DNA of 64,000 bases from Symbiodinium natans (Eukaryota > Sar > Dinophyceae > Suessiales > Symbiodiniaceae), in contig CAJNDS010002564.1 in the NCBI GenBank assembly GCA_905221605.1, forward strand, positions 159,501 to 223,500. Direction: 5' to 3'. The number at the start of each line of letters is the position of its first letter. The first letter of the stretch is position 1. The notes under the pieces were generated by a model, which worked only from the letters and a program-made list of their open reading frames with translations, was not told where the DNA came from and made no database searches. Of this stretch, positions 62,794 to 64,000 are shown piece by piece. A program made the translations under genes and the position numbers.

Positions 62794-64000
62794 CAGACAC
62801 TACAATTGCATTCCGAAAGCCAGCTAGCTGGAACCACAAACCATATGCAAAGCACGAGCATTGCCATACAAGTAGAGATAAACGTTTTTACAGCACGACC
62901 ACCTCTCGGTCCGTCCCTCTCTTTCTTTCTGGCCTTGCTAACCTTTGCACGCCAAAAGGAAGAATTTTTCAAGCATCGAAGAGTCCCCCGCAAGCCCCCT
63001 CACGTCCCACAGCTTAGGCTAGAACCCACGATGGCAGCCATAAGAGAGAGCCTAAACCTCAATCTCGCCCCCATTCCATCTCTCGCGGTTGCACTTGCAA
63101 TCGAAGATCTTGAGTGTATATCAGAAAGAAAGAGGGAGCTGCCATAAATAGATAGAAACGGAGCGGTCAAGGTTCATGCCTCGTGCCTCTGCTTAGCGAA
63201 CAGATAATACCCAACCACCTAAGCGAAGGACAGGGACTTGCGGCATCTTGGCCATGATGGGCTCAAGACGTAGGCAGATGTAGGTAGAAGTTGCAAAGGA
63301 TCCTCGATGCAGAAGGAGGCTGGTCCTGACGAGCGCTGTGCGCTGCAAGCGACGCTGTCCTGCATCAGCGATGACGAGAGGCTGGCGTCTCAACCTGCAT
63401 TGCACTTTGAAAAAAGTGCTGCGTCGTACAGCATGTTGTGCCCTGCTAGGCAGTTGATTCTGAGCTTTGTGCTGGGGGACCTTACGTGCTACCCTCGTGT
63501 GGCCGCCATCGACAGTCGGTTCTTCCTGGCATGCACTGCCTTGGGTTCCTGGCAAGACCCTTGGCCCAGAGGCACTTCCTTGAGAAGGTGTCAGAACTCA
63601 GCCAGAATCACAATGCAACCCAGACCCAGCTCGGGTAGACTCCGACAGATGCTCCGTCTTAGTTCTTTTGTTTGAAAACCATGCAAGGAATGCGTCATCG
63701 AGATTCCTCGCGCGTGGACTGCTAAAGAGGACCGAGGTAGCCTGTCGTTCTGCCGGCTTCGGCTCTACACGGAACATGTGCCCGCCGGACAAAGTACGGA
63801 CACAGCACAGCCTGAATCATGATAAAAAACACAGGAATAAATAGGAATAGTACTAGTGACAAGACTAACAGCAATACGAATGGAGGCAGTAAGATCAGTA
63901 TTCGCAACATAAAAAAACAGCAACAAGAATAGCGACAATGAGAAAAGTAACATAGTAGTAACAGTAGTAGCCAGAAGCACAATAGCAATAATCACAACTA
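62794..64000. other. 3' flank without a confident gene
   Basis: The ORF at 63310-63675 (+, ATG) and its antisense partner show no motif. The last 200 bases are A-rich low-complexity sequence. Confidence 0.4.

Noticed and set aside
1-64000. tRNA, rRNA, CRISPR or bacterial operon features
   Set aside because: No cloverleaf, rRNA core sequence, regularly spaced spacers or Shine-Dalgarno-linked ORF chains were recognised.

Overview
The window looks like nuclear DNA of a dinoflagellate, most plausibly Symbiodiniaceae-like. The signs are interstitial CCCTAAA/TTTAGGG arrays, intron-rich genes cut into small exons with AG|G acceptors and some apparent GC donors, sequence resembling the dinoflagellate spliced leader, a high load of retroelements, and every supported coding signal (host and mobile) on the + strand. 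I see no bacterial operons, tRNA, rRNA or CRISPR. Family assignments come from reading motifs in translations; no search was run. Several track start codons are GTG or TTG, so the 5' ends given for eukaryotic ORFs are limits, not proven starts.

Region 1 (1-7.3 kb) is a decayed non-LTR (LINE-type) retrotransposon: apurinic-endonuclease-like domain, reverse transcriptase (RT), Cys/His knuckle and RNase H. One in-frame TGA and 3 nt later comes an ORF whose C-terminal half resembles a protein kinase fold. Region 2 (7.9-14.5 kb) is a broken tyrosine-recombinase (DIRS-like) retroelement: recombinase remnant, gag-like ORF, CCCH zinc finger, a C5-methyltransferase-like domain, RT and RNase H. It ends with two 353-bp direct repeats flanking a Cys-rich ORF. 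Region 3 (14.5-20.5 kb) is mostly non-coding, with a possible small exon cluster (17.0-17.7 kb) and a ZZ-finger/TPR repeat gene (19.05-20.45 kb).

Region 4 (20.90-31.47 kb) is the most striking part: an LTR retrotransposon with two LTRs identical over 296 bp, TGTGA...TCACA ends, a 4-bp candidate target duplication and a candidate polypurine tract. Between them lie a gag remnant fused to an integrase tail, a methyltransferase-like relic and a Ty3-type RT. Downstream is unexpected RNA-related cargo: a Tpt1/KptA-like RNA 2'-phosphotransferase domain, C2H2 and RanBP2 zinc fingers, and a protein with a membrane segment, a SWIM finger and a phospholipase D-type nuclease domain. The element lacks protease, integrase core and RNase H and carries several frameshifts, yet its identical LTRs point to recent movement, presumably with help in trans.

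Region 5 (31.5-38.6 kb) has an intronless sulfotransferase-like gene (33.2-34.5 kb), unidentified ORFs, a dispersed 13-nt motif seen 13 times in 2.3 kb, and a 231-239-bp tandem repeat. Region 6 (38.6-64 kb) is intron-rich host territory: a SulP-type anion transporter (43.1-47.5 kb), an unidentified multi-exon gene (49.5-54.3 kb), a CID-like segment followed by an OTU-protease-like gene (55.4-58.6 kb) and an IQ-motif gene (59.85-62.8 kb). Telomere-like arrays recur as convergent C-rich/G-rich pairs, at least two of them in apparent introns.
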